Assembly: GCF_003444775.1 (NCBI RefSeq)
Contig: NZ_CP021081.1
Span: forward strand, 732,001-796,000
Direction: 5' to 3'
DNA length: 64,000 nucleotides
Source: Deinococcus ficus
GTDB lineage: Bacteria; Deinococcota; Deinococci; Deinococcales; Deinococcaceae
Below are positions 23,570-34,957 of this stretch, piece by piece. Numbering within the stretch: position 1 is the first letter of the stretch; each line of letters starts with the position of its first letter. The translations under genes were made by a program, and so were the position numbers. Under the pieces are notes generated by a model, which had not been told where the DNA came from, ran no database searches, and saw only the letters and a program-made list of their open reading frames with translations.

Positions 23570-24868
23570 GTGAACCTGGGGAACAAGGTACTGATTTACG
23601 GGCTGGGCCGCAGCGGACGGGGCGTCGCGCGGTTCCTGGCCGGGCGGGGCGTGCGGGCGGACTGGGTGGACGCCCGCCCCGCCCCCGAGGACGAGGCCCT
23701 GACCGCCGACCTGGGCCTGACGCGCGGCGACGCGCAGGGCAGTTACGACACCGTGATCGCCGCGCCCGGCGTGCCCATCGACCACGCCGACCTGAACGCC
23801 CTGCGAGGCAGGGGCGCCGAGGTGATCGGTGAGGTGACGCTGGCCGCCCGCGCCCGCCCGGACCTGCCGATGGTCGGCGTGACCGGCACCGCCGGGAAGG
23901 GCGGCACCACCGTGCTCACCGCCCACCTGCTGCGCACCTGCGGCCTGAGCGCCCTGGAAGGCGGGAACATCGACCCGCCGCTGCTGGACGTCGTGGACCG
24001 CGCCGAGGTCGCCGTGGTGGAACTCAGTTCCTTCCAGCTGGAACGCGTCCCCGGCCTGCGGCTCCCGGTGGCGGTCATCACGAACCTGGGCGTGGACCAC
24101 CTGGACCGCCACCGCACCGTGGAGGCCTACCACGCTGCCAAACGCAACATCACCGCCGGGCAGGAGGCCGGGGACGTGCTGGTCGTGCCCGCCGGCCTGG
24201 ACGTCCCCACCCGCGCCGATGTGCGGGCGTTCACCCCGGACCGCCTCGCGCTCGCCAACGGCACCGAGGTGCTGCCCGTGGCCGAGCTGCCCGAGGGCCT
24301 CCACCCCGCGAACGCCGCCGCCGCCCTGCTGGCCGCCGAGGCCCTGCTGCGCCACCTGGGCCGGCCGGTGGACCCCGCCACGCTGGCCGCTGGCCTGCTC
24401 AGCGCGCAGCCCGTGAAGGGCCGCTTCGAGACGGTCGCCCGCCTGGGCGAGGTCCGCTTCATCGAGGACAGCATCGCCACCCGCACCATCGCCGTGCAGG
24501 CCGCGCTGGAGCGCGCCGCCGCCCCGATCGCGTGGCTGGTCGGCGGGCGGGACAAGGGCGCCGACCTCGCGCCGCTCCGGGACGCCGCGCAGGGCCGCGT
24601 GGTCAAGGTCATCGCCTTCGGCGAGGACGGCCCGGCCCTCGCCGAGCGGCTGGGCCTGCCCGCCGAGACCGTGACCGGCACCACCCCCGACGAGACACTC
24701 ATGAACGCCGCCCGCGCCGGCCTGCACGCCCTCCCGGACGGACGCGGCACGGTCCTGCTGGCGCCCATCGGCACCAGTTTCGACATGTTCCGCGACTACA
24801 AGGCCCGCGGTGAGAGCTTCACCCGCGCCGCCCGGCAGCTCGCCGGCCTGGAGGGTGACGCCCCGTGA
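23570..24868 (+). CDS. murD: UDP-N-acetylmuramoyl-L-alanine:D-glutamate ligase MurD
   Basis: 432 residues; order of domains is UDP-binding Rossmann (LIYGLGRSGRGVARFL), central ATPase and C-terminal ligase domain. It adds D-Glu in peptidoglycan precursor synthesis. The P-loop is odd: TGTAGKGGTT, where the lysine is followed by GG instead of the usual S/T. GTG 23570 is chosen because TATGGT (23558-23563) is 6 nt upstream. Its stop overlaps the ftsW start (GTGA 24865-24868). Confidence 0.9.
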   Translation: MNLGNKVLIYGLGRSGRGVARFLAGRGVRADWVDARPAPEDEALTADLGLTRGDAQGSYDTVIAAPGVPIDHADLNALRGRGAEVIGEVTLAARARPDLPMVGVTGTAGKGGTTVLTAHLLRTCGLSALEGGNIDPPLLDVVDRAEVAVVELSSFQLERVPGLRLPVAVITNLGVDHLDRHRTVEAYHAAKRNITAGQEAGDVLVVPAGLDVPTRADVRAFTPDRLALANGTEVLPVAELPEGLHPANAAAALLAAEALLRHLGRPVDPATLAAGLLSAQPVKGRFETVARLGEVRFIEDSIATRTIAVQAALERAAAPIAWLVGGRDKGADLAPLRDAAQGRVVKVIAFGEDGPALAERLGLPAETVTGTTPDETLMNAARAGLHALPDGRGTVLLAPIGTSFDMFRDYKARGESFTRAARQLAGLEGDAP

Positions 24869-25977
24869 GCATTCAGCTGGTGCTCGCTCAGCTGCTCCTG
24901 ATGACCCTGGGCCTGATCGGGGTCGCCACCGCCGAACCGGGCAAGATCCTCGACCACGGCAGCAAACTCCTGCTGGGCCTCACCGTGACCTTCATGGCCG
25001 CCCGCCTACCCCCCCGCACGTACCTGCGCCTCGCCACGCCCGCGTGGCTGTTCACGCTGATCCTGCTGGCCCTGGTGCTGGCCGTCGGGGTGGGCACCGA
25101 GGAGAGCAGCGCCACGAAACGCTGGCTGGAATTCGGCCCCGTGCGCTTCCAGCCCAGCGAGCTCGCCAAGCTGGGCCTGGTGCTACAACTCGCGTCCTTC
25201 TTCTCCCGCCGCGGCGTGGAACGCAAACTGATCAGCGCCACCGGCATGATCCTGCTCACCACCCTGCTCGTCTTCCTCGAACCGGACCTGGGCACCAGCG
25301 TCCTTACGTTCGGGCTGGGCATCATCCTGATGTTCGCGGCCGGCGTGCGCATCAGCAACATCGCGTGGTTCGGCCTGGCGCTCACCCTGGTCAGCCTGCC
25401 CGTGGCCGGCATCTACCTGGAAAAACACCCGTACATCATGGAACGCTGGCGCGGCCACCAGAACCACGAGGCCGAACTCGTGCAGGGCCTCGACCAGATC
25501 GGCAAGGCGCACCGCGACCTCAGCAACGGCGGCCTGTGGGGCCTCGGCCCGGACGGCCCCCGTTACGAGTACTTCGCCGCGCACACCGACATGATCATCG
25601 CCTCGGTGGGCTTCAGCACCGGGCTGCTGGGCGTGACCATGGTGTTCTTCGCGTACTGGATGATCGTGTCCACCGCCCTGCAGGTCAGCCAGCTGGCCGC
25701 CCGCATCCGCCCCATGACCCCGGAAATCCACGGGGCGAGCACCATGGCGACCGGCGCGATGTTCATGATCGTCGGGCAGGCCCTCGTGAACCTCGCCGTG
25801 GCCGCCCGCATCTTCCCCGTGACCGGCGTGCCGCTGCCGCTCGTCAGTTACGGCTTCAGCTCCATCCTCACCATGAGCCTCGCGCTGGGCATCATTCACA
25901 GCGCCATGCGCGTCGTGCGTTCGCAACTGCCGGCCGAACCCAACCCGGCGGAACTCATGGCCATCGCCACCGACTGA
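24865..25977 (+). CDS. ftsW: FtsW/RodA-family lipid II polymerase (SEDS)
   Basis: 370 residues, about ten transmembrane helices. SEDS signatures are present: KRWLEFGPVRFQPSELAKL, FLEPDLGTS, and PLPLVSYGFSSILTM near the end. By family it polymerises lipid II glycan strands with a partner PBP at the septum. GTG start, translationally coupled to murD through a 4-nt overlap. In many genomes murG follows; here it is replaced by unrelated genes, so this is a fragment of the dcw cluster. Confidence 0.9.
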   Translation: MSIQLVLAQLLLMTLGLIGVATAEPGKILDHGSKLLLGLTVTFMAARLPPRTYLRLATPAWLFTLILLALVLAVGVGTEESSATKRWLEFGPVRFQPSELAKLGLVLQLASFFSRRGVERKLISATGMILLTTLLVFLEPDLGTSVLTFGLGIILMFAAGVRISNIAWFGLALTLVSLPVAGIYLEKHPYIMERWRGHQNHEAELVQGLDQIGKAHRDLSNGGLWGLGPDGPRYEYFAAHTDMIIASVGFSTGLLGVTMVFFAYWMIVSTALQVSQLAARIRPMTPEIHGASTMATGAMFMIVGQALVNLAVAARIFPVTGVPLPLVSYGFSSILTMSLALGIIHSAMRVVRSQLPAEPNPAELMAIATD

Positions 25978-25992
25978 GAGGATAAAGATAAG

Positions 25993-26031
25993 GGGCGGCG
26001 CGGGGTGTTCCCGGGCCGCCCTGATTATTTT
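25993..26031. terminator. Terminator after murD-ftsW
   Basis: Stem GGGCGGC 25993-25999 with GCCGCCC 26015-26021, followed by TGATTATTTT. It is also close to the end of the convergent dinB-family gene. Confidence 0.7.
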
Positions 26032-26038
26032 CAGCGGG

Positions 26039-26611
26039 TCAGGACGGCGCGGGCGCCTCGGCCTTCCCGGCCTCGATGGCCTTGCGCAGCAGCCGGATCT
26101 GCCCGCGGTGACTGACCTCATCCTCCATCACGTGAAACCAGGCCCAGTGCTGGTTCGCGAAGCCCATCGCGTCGCCCGGCAGCAGGCTGGCGAGCCACGC
26201 GTCGTCCCGGGTGCGCAGTTCGGCCAGCGTCGCCGCCCGCACCTCCCGCAGTTGCCCCAGCAGGTCGTCCAGGGTGCGGCCCTGCACGCGTTCCCCCTGC
26301 TCGCCGAAGGTCATGGCGCCCACGAACGGCCGGTACGCGGGCGTGTCCTCCGTGATCGGGTCGCGGCCCTCGAAGGACAGGAACTGGTAGATGCGGTCGG
26401 TGGCGGCCACGTGCGCCAGCAGCATCCCGATGCTGTTCGTGAAGCCGAGCGGCACGGCATCCAGGTCCTTCACGCTCAGCCCCTGCACGGCGTGCTCGGT
26501 GGTCATGCGCGCGTACGCGAGCATCTGCACTAGTCGGCCGATGCCGGGCGTGAAGCCGGCCTCCGGCTCGATGCGGTACCAGCGCTGCCAGGAGGTGTCT
26601 TCCGGGGTCAT
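26039..26611 (-). CDS. DinB-family four-helix-bundle protein
   Basis: 190 residues. Helical bundle with the three-histidine metal site pattern: LLAHVAATDRIYQF and HVMEDEVSHRGQIRLL. The DinB/YfiT family is notably expanded in Deinococcus; members include metal-dependent thiol transferases and stress-induced proteins of unknown role. TACACT (26618-26623, minus) is 6 nt before the ATG. Confidence 0.85.
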   Translation of the reverse strand: MTPEDTSWQRWYRIEPEAGFTPGIGRLVQMLAYARMTTEHAVQGLSVKDLDAVPLGFTNSIGMLLAHVAATDRIYQFLSFEGRDPITEDTPAYRPFVGAMTFGEQGERVQGRTLDDLLGQLREVRAATLAELRTRDDAWLASLLPGDAMGFANQHWAWFHVMEDEVSHRGQIRLLRKAIEAGKAEAPAPS

Positions 26612-26631
26612 GCCCGCAGTGTAGGGCGCGC

Positions 26632-27807
26632 TCAGGGCACTGCGGTGCTCACCTGAGCGCGGCGCTGCACCACCAGCGGGCCGGCCGGGCCCAGCGTGAT
26701 GCCGGGGCGGGCCCGCGCGTCCCCCCAGTGCGCCCGCAGGGGCGGCAGGCCCTCAAGCACGGTCAGGATGATGCTCTGCGCGAGGTGCAGGCCCAGGCAG
26801 GTGCGCTCCCCGCCGCCGAACGGCAGGTAGGCCCACGCGGGCGGAGGCGCCGCCCAGCGGTGCGGGCGGAACGCCAGCGGGTCTGGCCACAGCGCCGCGT
26901 CCCGGCCCGTCAGGTACGGCGAATACAGCGCGACCGCGCCACCTGGAAGGCGCACGCCCTGCCAGTCCACGTCCCGCGCCAGCCGGCGGCTGCCCATCCA
27001 CCCGGGCGGCCACAGGCGCAGCACCTCCTTCAGCACCCACGGGTGCCCCTCCGGCCGGTGCCACTCCGGGTGCAGCGCCAACTGCCACAGCGCGTACGCC
27101 AGGGCATGCGTGGTCGTGTCGTGCGCCGCGGCCAGACTCACCCGCGCCTCCAGCAGCCCGTCCGGCACGCCCGCCAGGAATCCCAGAAGGTCGTCCCGGC
27201 CGCCCTCCCGCGCCCGCAGGTCCATCAGGCGGCGCAACTCCCCGTCCATCCGGCGGAACAGCAGGGGCCGCGGCACGGCCGGAACCGGAAACGGCCGCCT
27301 CAGGGGCGCCAGGAACGCGTGCAGCAGCCGCTCGTCGGCCTCGCCACTGAAGTACGCGGCGTTCAGGGCGCGCAGCACCGCCCCGTCCGCCCAGGCCAGC
27401 GCGTCGAACGGCCCCTCCGGCACGGCCGGCACCGCCCGCCTCACCCGCTCCTGCAGCGCCAGGACCGCCCGCCGCCCGAACCCCGGGTTCAGCACGCCGC
27501 GCCGCCCGGCGTGCTCCGGCACGTCCGACAGGATCACCCCGCCCGACAGGTACGGCACCACCCGCGAGAAACTTCCCGCGCTCACGAAGGTCTCCAGGTC
27601 CGACAGCAGCCGCCGGTTCCACGCCGGGCTGAAGCCCACCACCGCCGGCAGGCCCAGCCGCAGCCGGAACACGTCCCCTCCAGCGCGGCGCGCCGCCTCG
27701 GCGCCCGCCTCGATCAGCGGCAGCGGTGCGCGCCCCCACTCGGGCAGGTGCCCGAACGCCCTCACTTCACACGGCGGCTCCGGCAGGGCGGCAAACGAGG
27801 ACGGCAC
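26632..27807 (-). CDS. Cytochrome P450
   Basis: 391 residues, soluble class I size. I-helix AAHDTTTHAL (acid-threonine pair), K-helix EVLR with LRLWPPGWMGSRR, and the heme loop FGGGERTCLG with the thiolate cysteine are intact. D. radiodurans has a P450 (CYP287A1) that 2-beta-hydroxylates carotenoids in the deinoxanthin pathway; this gene could be its counterpart, but no carotenoid gene adjoins it. GTG start with TAGGGT (27813-27818, minus) 5 nt upstream. Confidence 0.88.
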   Translation of the reverse strand: MPSSFAALPEPPCEVRAFGHLPEWGRAPLPLIEAGAEAARRAGGDVFRLRLGLPAVVGFSPAWNRRLLSDLETFVSAGSFSRVVPYLSGGVILSDVPEHAGRRGVLNPGFGRRAVLALQERVRRAVPAVPEGPFDALAWADGAVLRALNAAYFSGEADERLLHAFLAPLRRPFPVPAVPRPLLFRRMDGELRRLMDLRAREGGRDDLLGFLAGVPDGLLEARVSLAAAHDTTTHALAYALWQLALHPEWHRPEGHPWVLKEVLRLWPPGWMGSRRLARDVDWQGVRLPGGAVALYSPYLTGRDAALWPDPLAFRPHRWAAPPPAWAYLPFGGGERTCLGLHLAQSIILTVLEGLPPLRAHWGDARARPGITLGPAGPLVVQRRAQVSTAVP

Positions 27808-27838
27808 GCCCCACCCTACCCCGCAGGCAAAGCAGAAC

Positions 27839-27864
27839 GCCCACCCCGGAAACCTGGGATGGGC
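27839..27864 (-). terminator. Hairpin downstream of ychF
   Basis: Stem GCCCACCCC 27839-27847 with GGGATGGGC 27856-27864, one wobble pair; on the minus strand it is followed by GTTCTGCTTT. It lies between ychF and the P450 gene. Confidence 0.45.
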
Positions 27865-27933
27865 AATCCGAGCCGGCTGGGGCCGCCGCGGGTTTCAGAG
27901 CCCGCTTGACGACCGCGCCGGGCAGTATTTGCT

Positions 27934-29031
<1,098 letters not shown>

Positions 29032-29181
29032 GATCAGCACTCTCCTCGCCCGCCCGGGCGCCCAGGGGGCCGGCCGGCGGGGCAACCCTGACAGTTTACG
29101 TCACGCGCTCCCGCGCGCCCGGCCGGGGGCCGTCCAGTCAGGCCAGGCGCACTTGCAGGCGCGGGCGGTACGCTCGGCGGC

Positions 29182-29838
29182 ATGACCCGCGCCGCTCCGC
29201 TGATTCACCTGACCCGCCTGCCCCGGGCGGGCCAGTACGCGCTGCTGCTCGCGGGCCTGTTCATGTACGGCCTGAGCCTGCGCCTGATGCTGAACGCCGG
29301 GGTGGGCGTGTCCCCCTGGGACGTGTTTCACGTGGGCGTCACCCGGCACCTGCCGGTCACGGTGGGGATGGTCAGCATCGGTTCGGGCCTGCTGCTGCTG
29401 GGGTACACGGCCCTGGTGCTGCGCGAGAAGTTCGGGCCGGGCACCCTGCTGAACATCCTGCTGATCGGGGTGGTCATGGACCTGCTGGCGACCGTGGTGC
29501 CGCACCCGGCGCAGCCGCCCGTGCAGTGGGCGCAGTTCCTGCTGGGCGTGCTGCTGCTGGGGCTCGCCACCGGCGCGTACGTGGGCGCGGGCCTGGGCGC
29601 CGGCCCGCGGGACAGCCTGATGCTGGGCCTGCACCGCGTGTACGGCTGGCCGGTGGCCCGCATCCGCACGGCGGTGGAGGTCGTGGTGCTGCTCGCCGGC
29701 GTGCTGCTGGGCGGCCCGGCCGGCTGGGGCACGCTGGCCTTCGCGCTGCTGGTGGGTCACAGTGTGAGCGTCGGGCTGCGGCTGTTCGGACTGGGACCAG
29801 AAAAACCCCAACGCGGCCTGGGTGCCCGCCCATCGTGA
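29182..29838 (+). CDS. YczE/YitT-type membrane protein
   Basis: 218 residues with five hydrophobic helices. Family motif GVGVSPWDVFHVGV in the first loop and its repeat GLGAGPRDSLMLGL later mark the YczE group. Function of the family is unclear. TACGCT (29169-29174) is 7 nt before the ATG. Confidence 0.78.
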   Translation: MTRAAPLIHLTRLPRAGQYALLLAGLFMYGLSLRLMLNAGVGVSPWDVFHVGVTRHLPVTVGMVSIGSGLLLLGYTALVLREKFGPGTLLNILLIGVVMDLLATVVPHPAQPPVQWAQFLLGVLLLGLATGAYVGAGLGAGPRDSLMLGLHRVYGWPVARIRTAVEVVVLLAGVLLGGPAGWGTLAFALLVGHSVSVGLRLFGLGPEKPQRGLGARPS

Positions 29839-29866
29839 CCTCACCTGCCCGAACGCAGACTGGGGC

Positions 29867-30154
29867 ATGACCACCACGCTTCCCCCCCAGGCGCAGGACG
29901 CCATGACCACCCAGCTTCAGGCCATCCGGGACCGGCTCCTGGAACCCGGCGACGCCCGCCCGGACCCCGAGAGCCTGGACATCACCACCCGCGAGAAGGG
30001 CAGCGGCGTGCTGGTCGTGACCGTGCAGGGCCGCGCGGACGACGTGCACCGCGTCACCCCCACCACCGCTACCTTCGAACTGCACCCCCGCACCCAGGAC
30101 GGCGAGGTCACGTACACGAGCACCGAGGTGGACTACAGCAGCTCCGACTACTGA
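29867..30154 (+). CDS. Hypothetical protein
   Basis: 95 residues from ATG 29867. N-terminal helix (about 8-25), then beta-rich sequence (GSGVLVVTVQGRADDVHRV) and an acidic, serine-rich tail ending YSSSDY. CAGACT lies 5 nt upstream, one base off the usual TANNNT box. A longer in-frame start at 29822 has no promoter support. No family recognised. Confidence 0.55.
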   Translation: MTTTLPPQAQDAMTTQLQAIRDRLLEPGDARPDPESLDITTREKGSGVLVVTVQGRADDVHRVTPTTATFELHPRTQDGEVTYTSTEVDYSSSDY

Positions 30155-30172
30155 CGCCCCGGTAAAACGCGA

Positions 30173-30201
30173 AGGGACGCCCAGTCGTGCCGGGCGTCCC
30201 T
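30173..30201. terminator. Bidirectional terminator between convergent genes
   Basis: Perfect 9-bp stem (GGGACGCCC 30174-30182 with GGGCGTCCC 30192-30200), extendable with outer pairing ACGCGAA...TCTGCGT. It is placed between stops at 30154 (+) and 30239 (-). Confidence 0.65.
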
Positions 30202-30238
30202 CTGCGTTGTGCTGGCGCTTCTGGTCAGCGGGCCCGGA

Positions 30239-30586
30239 TCACGCCGGCCCGGCGGTGAGCTGGTAGCCCGCCCACTTCCGCCAGAAGGCCTGCAGCCGGT
30301 CCAGGCACGCGTGGGCCTCCGGGGAGTCGCGGCGGTCGGTGTGCAGGTACCGGCGCAGCCACTCCGTCTTCGCCTGAAGGTACGCGGCGTGATGTCCGGC
30401 GGTCCCGCCGGGGTTCGGGGTCACCGTCTCCCAGCGCGGCTCGAAGGACTCCAGCAGCCACAGGGACAGCTCCTCGCAGGCGGCCTGCGCGGCGACCGGG
30501 TTCACGTCCGGCAGCGCCCCGCCCACGTCCACCAGGATGTGCGGCTGGAACACCTGTTCCAGTTCGGCGTGGCGGTCCGCGGTCAC
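30239..30586 (-). CDS. Hypothetical helical protein downstream of guaA
   Basis: 115 residues, predicted all-helical, many Trp and His, no signal. It begins with GTG only 4 nt after the guaA stop, so it is almost certainly co-transcribed and translationally coupled. No family recognised and no evident link to GMP synthesis. Confidence 0.6.
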   Translation of the reverse strand: MTADRHAELEQVFQPHILVDVGGALPDVNPVAAQAACEELSLWLLESFEPRWETVTPNPGGTAGHHAAYLQAKTEWLRRYLHTDRRDSPEAHACLDRLQAFWRKWAGYQLTAGPA

Positions 30587-30590
30587 GCGC

Positions 30591-32108
30591 TCACTCCCAC
30601 TCGATGGTGGCGGGCGGCTTGCCGGTGATGTCGTACACCACGCGGTTGATCTCGTGCACCTGGTTCACGATGCGGTTGCTCATGGTCGCCAGGAACTCGT
30701 ACGGCAGCCGCGCCCACTCGGCAGTCATGAAGTCGTCGGTGCTCACGGCGCGCAGCGCGGCCGTGTAGCTGTAGGTGCGCTCGTCGCCCATCACGCCCAC
30801 GCTGCGGATCGGGGTGAGGACCGCCAGCGCCTGCGAGCAGCCGTCGTACAGCCCGAACTCGCGCAGGCCCGAGATGAAGATGTCGTCCACGCGGCGCAGG
30901 ATGTCCAGTTTCTCCTCGCTCACCGCGCCCAGGCAGCGGATCGCCAGACCCGGACCGGGGAAGGGGTGGCGCATGCGGATGTGCTCCGGCAGGCCCAGCA
31001 GCCGCGCGATCTCGCGGACCTCGTCCTTGAACAGAGTCCGGAAGGGTTCCACCAGCTTGAACTTCAGGTCCTCGGGCAGGCCGCCCACGTTGTGGTGGCT
31101 CTTGATGTTCGCCGCGCCCTCCCCGCCGGCGGACTCGATCACGTCCGGGTACAGGGTGCCCTGCGCCAGGAAATCAAAGTCGCCCAGCTTGGCGGTTTCG
31201 CGTTCGAACGCGCGGATGAACTCCCGGCCGATGATCTTGCGTTTCTGCTCCGGGTCGTCCACGCCGCTCAGCGCGCCCAGGAACTCCTCGCGGGCGTCCA
31301 CGGTGATCAGGTTCACGCCCAGCGGCCGCAGCGCCGCTTCCACCTGCTCGCGTTCGCCCAGGCGCAGCAGCCCGTGGTCGATGAACACGGCCGTCAGCTG
31401 GTCCCCCACGGCCTTCGCGAGCAGCAGCGCCAGCGTGCTGGAATCCACGCCGCCGCTGATGCCCAGCAGCACCCGGCCCTGGCCCACCTGCGCCTGCACG
31501 TCGGCGACCAGTTCGTCCACGATGTGCTCGGCCGTCCAGTCGCGCGTCACGCCGCAGATGTCCAGGAAGTTCGCCAGCAGCTGACCGCCCTTGGGCGTGT
31601 GCACGACCTCCGGGTGGAACTGCACGCCGTAGCGCCGCGTCTGCGTGTTCTGAATGCCAGTCACGGGCGTGTCCTCGGTCTGGGCGCACACCTCGTACCC
31701 CTGCGGCAGCTGCGTGACGCTGTCACTGTGGCTCATCCACGCCACGAACTCGCCCTGGATGCCGCGGAACAGCTCGCCGCCGTACTGCGTCAGGTCGGCC
31801 TTGCCGTACTCGCGTTTCCCGGCGCGTTTCACGTCCCCGCCCGCCTGGTGCGCCAGGTACTGCATGCCGTAGCACACGCCCAGCACCGGGATGTCCAGGT
31901 CCAGCACGCCCGGAGCGGGCTTCGGGGCGTTCTCGTCGTACACGCTGCTGGGCCCGCCACTCAGCACGAGGCCCTGAGGGTTTTCCTGCTGAATGCGCTC
32001 CAGGCTGGCCCCGCCCGGCAGGATGACGCTGTACGCGCCCAGTTCCCGGAACCGGCGGGCGATCAGGCGCGTGAATTGACTCCCGAAATCAAGGATGACG
32101 ATGCTCAC
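30591..32108 (-). CDS. guaA: GMP synthase (glutamine-hydrolysing)
   Basis: 505 residues. Class I glutamine amidotransferase domain with nucleophile in [12 protein letters not shown] and catalytic HPE (FHPEV), then the ATP-pyrophosphatase domain with SGGVDSS P-loop, and the dimerisation domain ending PPATIEWE. It converts XMP to GMP. GTG start; the best upstream element is GAGAAT 7 nt before it, a weak variant of the local -10 box. Confidence 0.96.
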   Translation of the reverse strand: MSIVILDFGSQFTRLIARRFRELGAYSVILPGGASLERIQQENPQGLVLSGGPSSVYDENAPKPAPGVLDLDIPVLGVCYGMQYLAHQAGGDVKRAGKREYGKADLTQYGGELFRGIQGEFVAWMSHSDSVTQLPQGYEVCAQTEDTPVTGIQNTQTRRYGVQFHPEVVHTPKGGQLLANFLDICGVTRDWTAEHIVDELVADVQAQVGQGRVLLGISGGVDSSTLALLLAKAVGDQLTAVFIDHGLLRLGEREQVEAALRPLGVNLITVDAREEFLGALSGVDDPEQKRKIIGREFIRAFERETAKLGDFDFLAQGTLYPDVIESAGGEGAANIKSHHNVGGLPEDLKFKLVEPFRTLFKDEVREIARLLGLPEHIRMRHPFPGPGLAIRCLGAVSEEKLDILRRVDDIFISGLREFGLYDGCSQALAVLTPIRSVGVMGDERTYSYTAALRAVSTDDFMTAEWARLPYEFLATMSNRIVNQVHEINRVVYDITGKPPATIEWE

Positions 32109-32190
32109 GACCCGGATTCTCTCACGCGGGCGCCCCTCCCCGTCCGGCCTGCCCAGCAGCCCAGCCCGGACCCCCGCCGGTCGCGCGGCC

Positions 32191-33753
32191 TCAGCGGGCC
32201 AGGACGACCGGCACCGGCCGGCCCAGCGGGGCGCTGAGTTCCACCGTGACCGGCGCGCGCCCCGCGGCCGTGAACTTCAGGGTGTACGCCCCCTCGCCGT
32301 TCAGGTGCAGCGTGCCCGGCACCTGCCCCAGGGCCTGCCCGGCGTAGTGCCCCCGGCCGGCCGGGGCGCGCAGCACGAACGCCTTGGCGCTCTGCGCGCC
32401 CCGCACCGTGAAGGCCACGTCACAGCACGCCGCGCCCGCCTGGGCCGGCGTCCCGAACGCCCGCGCCGCCCACAGGACCCCCACCGTCAGGACCAGCAGG
32501 GCCAGCAGCGGCCACACCCAGCGCGGCAGGGCCGGCCCGGGCGGCGGCGCGGGCACCTCGCGCACCACGCGCCACGTGCCGTCCTCGTCCCAGCCGATCC
32601 GGATCGGGTCGCCCTGGCGGTGCCGGCCCGGCAGTTTCCCCGCCTCCAGCGGCCGCTCCCCCTCCGGGCCGGGCTCGGGCGGCAGGGGCTCCCGGCGCAT
32701 GTGCTCGGGCACGCGCGGCACGTCCCGCATGGTCAGGCGCGGGGCCGGCGCGTCCCCGTCCACCGCGTCACTGTGCGCCAGCTCCGGCGTCCAGTCGGGC
32801 AGGTCGTCGTCCCCGCCGATCACGGTGACGGGTGTGTCCGTCTCCCCGGCCCCAAAGCCGATCCGCAGGGGGTGGATTTCCGTGGTGGCCGCCTCGGCCC
32901 GCTGCGCTTCGGCCTGGGCGCGCAGGCGTTCGGCCTTGCGTTTCGCGCCGGCCTGCGCGTCCAGAATCGCCTGTGCGCGGCGTTCCTCGTTCTCCCGGCG
33001 GCGGCGCTCCTGCGGCGTCTCCTTCCCGGGGTCTGGGGCAGGGGCCGCGGGGGCCGCCGGAGGTTCCGGCGTGACCTCCGGCGCCGCGCGGATCACGATC
33101 ACCTCCGCCTCCGAGGGCGCGGCGGCCACCGGCGCCGCCTGGGGGCGGGCTGGTGCGGGGTCCGGCGCGCGCACGCCGGCGATCTCGGGCGGCAGGTCCG
33201 GCAGGGGCTGCTCGCCGTTCAGGGCGCGCAGGGCGTCCAGGGCGCTCACCCGGTCGGCCTGCCGCGCCAGGGTGCGCAGCGGGGTCGGCACGCCCCCCAG
33301 GGCGTCCAGCGTCCGGGCCAGGTCCCGCAGGTCTCCGGCGGGCGTGGGTTCGTCCTGCCAGGGGAGGCCGGCGCCGGCCAGCAGCACCTCGCCGTCCACC
33401 GCCCACAGCTGCGCGGCGCTCACCCCGCCGTGCGCCTGCCCGCGGGCGTGCAGGGCGGCCAGGGCGGCCAGTGCGCCCCGCGCGGCCGGCTCGGGGTCAC
33501 GGGCGGGCTGGGCGGCCAGCGGCAGCTCGGTCACCAGGTACGCCTGGGTGCCGTCCAGGCCGGCGTCCGTGAAGGGCAGCAGCGGCGCGGTGCCGGGCAG
33601 GTCCGGCAGCGTGACCGGGTGGGGCAGCAGGTGCAGCAGGGCGGGCATGCCCGTCAGGCGGTCGGTGGCGCGCACCGTGCGCACGCCCCCGCCGGACTCG
33701 TCCGCCAGGGGCTGCACGTCCCGCGCCGCCACGTAAGGGCCGATGGGCTTCAT
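32191..33753 (-). CDS. Membrane-anchored pseudokinase-like protein
   Basis: 520 residues. Residues 1-180 read like a degenerate Ser/Thr kinase: alternating strands and helices, then [32 protein letters not shown] at the place of the HRD...N...DFG block, with Asp, Asn and DFG all absent and no beta-3 lysine. A Pro/Ala/Glu-rich linker with a short charged helix (about 215-270) follows, then one transmembrane helix (about 412-430) and an ~90-residue beta-rich tail resembling PEGA-type repeats, presumably extracytoplasmic. TATACT (33761-33766, minus) is 7 nt before the ATG. The kinase reading is inferred from pattern only. Confidence 0.6.
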   Translation of the reverse strand: MKPIGPYVAARDVQPLADESGGGVRTVRATDRLTGMPALLHLLPHPVTLPDLPGTAPLLPFTDAGLDGTQAYLVTELPLAAQPARDPEPAARGALAALAALHARGQAHGGVSAAQLWAVDGEVLLAGAGLPWQDEPTPAGDLRDLARTLDALGGVPTPLRTLARQADRVSALDALRALNGEQPLPDLPPEIAGVRAPDPAPARPQAAPVAAAPSEAEVIVIRAAPEVTPEPPAAPAAPAPDPGKETPQERRRRENEERRAQAILDAQAGAKRKAERLRAQAEAQRAEAATTEIHPLRIGFGAGETDTPVTVIGGDDDLPDWTPELAHSDAVDGDAPAPRLTMRDVPRVPEHMRREPLPPEPGPEGERPLEAGKLPGRHRQGDPIRIGWDEDGTWRVVREVPAPPPGPALPRWVWPLLALLVLTVGVLWAARAFGTPAQAGAACCDVAFTVRGAQSAKAFVLRAPAGRGHYAGQALGQVPGTLHLNGEGAYTLKFTAAGRAPVTVELSAPLGRPVPVVLAR

Positions 33754-33892
33754 TGCCGGCAGTATAGGCCGCGCCCGTCCCGCGCCCGGCACGGTTGCGG
33801 GGGCCGCCGGCGGGTGTTCCGGCGTCCGTGACCGGCCAGTGTGACGCCGTGGCTTGCTGTGCCCGGGCGCCGGGTGGTACTACTGGCGGGAT

Positions 33893-34953
<1,061 letters not shown>

Positions 34954-34957
<4 letters not shown>

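Noticed and set aside
29822..29866. 15-codon N-terminal extension of the hypothetical gene at 29867
   Set aside because: It overlaps the end of the upstream gene and has no promoter or SD; the -10-like CAGACT favours the later ATG.
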